Source: Brasenia schreberi
Taxonomy: Eukaryota > Streptophyta > Magnoliopsida > Nymphaeales > Cabombaceae
Length of the DNA stretch: 64,000 nt
Assembly: GCA_036023115.1 (NCBI GenBank)
Contig: JAYKKT010000074.1
Location: 7,642,001-7,706,000, forward strand
Reading direction: 5' to 3'
Both the position numbers and the translations under genes were made by a program. This document shows, one piece after another, positions 61,520 through 64,000 of the stretch (its first letter is position 1; every line of letters begins with the position of its first letter). Under the pieces are notes generated by a model, which was not told the origin of the DNA, searched no databases, and worked only from the letters and a program-made list of their open reading frames with translations.

Positions 61520-64000
61520 AAAAGATCAATGCACCATCCACTGTAAAATCAGATCCGCCCCTACAAACAGCATAATGTTACTATAGAATGCACACGCAAA
61601 CACACACACAAGAAAAGGTTTGCTGTCGCCTCTTTTATCACAGATGCTTAATTTAACAGTTTATTTATGGATTGCTGGACCGTGTGTTGACAGCGAGAAA
61701 CACGGAATTAGATGGCTTTGCTCCTAATTCTTCCCCTGTAATACATTACGTTGTCAATTTTAAAGCCGATTCCGTGAATAATCATGACAGTTAGGAGTGA
61801 TGTCGCGAATTCCATGTGTAAAAGGTTATCATTGGCATGTGCATCTGCAAATTATGCTTGGAACTATCGTCCTGTTCGTGAATCTTTTGGTAGGCAGCCC
61901 GCCGAATGCGGCCATATGGAGGTGTAACGGCTCCGGCCACTGCCAATATCTACCTGTTATTTCCAGCATCCACCACCCAGTCCCCAAACAAAGAGTGTAT
62001 GAACAAGACAAGCGTGATCAAGCTTAAGAAAGTGGCTAAAGATGGACCTCGTAAAAATTAGTGAGCAGATCTTGCCATGGTAGTTGTTGATATTCAAGTC
62101 TTAAAAGTAGGCCAACATACATGCTTGATTTATCTGCTACATACACACATATAAATGGGGTGAGTCTAATATGCTTGTTTCGTTAAAATATCAAGCAAAC
62201 ATCTTAAAAGGTGGGCAGTTGAGTTCAAAAGCAAATATCAATCAAACTCTTCTTTTTTTACTTTGAACGATGGTTGAGATTTCGATATATATAAACTAGG
62301 AATGATGGTAAAACAAGGCATCCACCTCGCCCATTTTTCAAAATAAAGGAAATTGTATTCAACAGTTAAAACTATGATATGTACAGCTTTTACATTGCCT
62401 TTCTGGGATATATAAAATTGTATTCTATCATGCGAATCATGGGCTTTTATGTGAGGTTTTGCATCGCCTTCACTCATGATGCTTTTTTGGCATTTTTTAC
62501 AGCATGACTAATTTTGAAGGTCGTAAAAATATTTGGAAAATGATAGAAAGATAACCTTGCATTCGTACTACCAAAAAGCAATGGTCAAAACATAAGTTAA
62601 CTTATATAGAGAAAAAAGTCTTTCATCACCAAAGATTCAAGTTTCAAGCTGCACTTCTGAAATATGATTAGGTACATCATTATCTGGACTTCTCCCCAAA
62701 TTAGGATGGCCAGTACACTAGTAGGTATTTTTTTTTACTAAAAGTGCCGTTTCTCTAGAAAGGGTAAATCTATGAAGGTTACTTCTTAATTTGAAAGGAA
62801 GCAAGGACACAACTTGGTATTGCTTATACATTTCTCTACGGCCTTCTTGTACTCACTTCTCCGTGAATTTCGTCTGCCTATTTTAGGACCCATGGTGCGT
62901 GCGCTCACAATCATCTAATGTGATGTAGAGGAGATGAAAATGAGTCATGTGTAAGATAGGCCTCTTGATAGAGCCACAATTGTGGTATTAGCTTACCTAA
63001 ACTTAATAAAGGCGACAAGGAAAAGGCTTTTTCTTAAAGTTAATCTGCTGATTTAGGGTTCTTGAGAATTGCTTGCTGCCTTGTTAATTCGCATGTGATG
63101 CCTAGGATGTGAACAAGTTATTTCAAACTAAGGATCAACCATGGCAAATGGCTTTAAATAGATTCGATTGCTTCTTGATTAATATCGTATAATATATATC
63201 AAATATTCAGTGACCAAGAGAGAAGTTAGCTTTGCCATATTTTGCATCCCAAGAAAGGTAATTTTAGATATTTGCGTCTTGTATTAACAGGATGGTCAAT
63301 TAAGGCAAGATGTGCGGAGGCCTTGTTATCTTTGATTATTGTTTTGCAAGGAATATCACTGGTTTGGATTCCTTCATTTGGTGGTGCTTTATATTCTTCT
63401 GTGATCTGCTTGGGTCTGCCCAATCCCATCTTGCCAACAAAAAAGAGATGGCGAATAGATGAAGGTGCCCCACATAAAATTAAGATTAATGGTGGATTGA
63501 AGCAGAGCGATACAATGTGTGTTCTATGTCAAGAAGATAATACTCATTGATGTTGCTCAGAAACAGAAATGGATACGGTAACGCGATACGGGAAATGATC
63601 AAAAATTAGGAAACGGAAAACAGCAAATACACACACACACACATATATCCTTGTATATATATATGTTCATAAAGAATAAAAAAATGGTAAGAGAATATAA
63701 AAAGATGTCTATGTGATTTGAATTGAAGATCTCCTTTGTAGCAAAAGGATATTTTAGCCAACTATAGGCTATATTAGAACTTATAATAAAAATGTTTTAA
63801 ATATATTATCCTTGGTTCAGTCTGTATAAAACGCTTCACATGCGCTTCGTTCCGTGTCTCGGTTTCTGTATCGTTCTGAAGCAGCTTCTCACAACCCTTC
63901 CGGTGCATCATAGCTATTCATAAAGGTAATAATAAAGAAGCCATGTCATGCAACCTCTACAAAGTAAATGTTAGGCAATCACCATATGCAGGCTAAAATG
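57301..64000. other. CRK 3' flank and intergenic region
   Basis: About 57301-57830 is probably CRK 3' UTR and flank. Then come degenerate GGATCC-type words (58720-58860) and GGTTC-type words (59755-59990), and the microsatellite at 61270-61520. MITE-like GTTGAGATTT motifs lie near 62260, and a GATACGG-bearing stretch at 63550-63890. The frame 63242-63550 (102 codons) and the others in this interval have no recognised motif. Nothing identified in 60000-61200 or 62350-63200. Confidence 0.55.
61270..61520. repeat. Compound (TA)n/(TATG)n microsatellite
   Basis: About 250 bp of TA repeats with TATG and TACATG interruptions, flanked by (TC)n on the left and AAAAGATCAATGC on the right. Open frames through it on both strands are compositional artefacts. 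Confidence 0.95.

Overview
This is nuclear DNA from a flowering plant. The evidence is AT-rich sequence with many introns, GT..AG splice sites, a CDPK-related kinase and a SAUR gene of plant type, plant hAT and RTE transposons, and very many (TC)n/(TA)n microsatellites. I cannot place the species. Gene density is low: three intact-looking genes in 64 kb, and the rest is repeats and unassigned intergenic DNA.

Layout. 1-9853: intergenic, with tRNA-like SINE fragments, two microsatellite-bearing MITEs, a GGTTC-rich repeat and a Tourist-like MITE. 9854-10868 (minus): a two-exon gene for a small unknown plant protein with one predicted membrane segment. 10869-20737: intergenic, with a 5'-truncated RTE LINE (13418-14034) flanked by a perfect 14-bp target-site duplication, GGTTC-word repeats and a 131-bp tandem duplication. 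21026-21355 (plus): an intronless SAUR32-like gene. 21356-31984: microsatellites, MITEs and a methyltransferase pseudogene (about 27900-28412, minus). 31985-35147 (minus): a decayed, almost full-length RTE LINE. 35148-43980: repeats only. 44220-57300 (plus): an 11-exon CDPK-related kinase (CRK) gene encoding 592 residues. 57301-64000: the CRK 3' flank, a large microsatellite and unassigned DNA.

The most informative locus is CRK. All its exons keep frame and all its splice sites are canonical, yet its introns have absorbed at least three transposons. Intron 1 holds a 3.28-kb hAT element (terminal inverted repeats, near-perfect 8-bp duplication, five in-frame stops) and a 3' RTE stub. Intron 9 holds a 3.19-kb RTE LINE with an 11-bp duplication, apparently nested in a MITE.

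Two repeat families look worth describing further. One is a MITE family whose terminal inverted repeats are themselves (TA)n(GA)n tracts, which would explain many of the compound microsatellites here. The other is a set of elements bounded by TAGACATG-like ends and filled with one short word, mostly GGTTC/GAACC, in both orientations. I found no CRISPR array, rRNA, genuine tRNA gene or virus-derived sequence.
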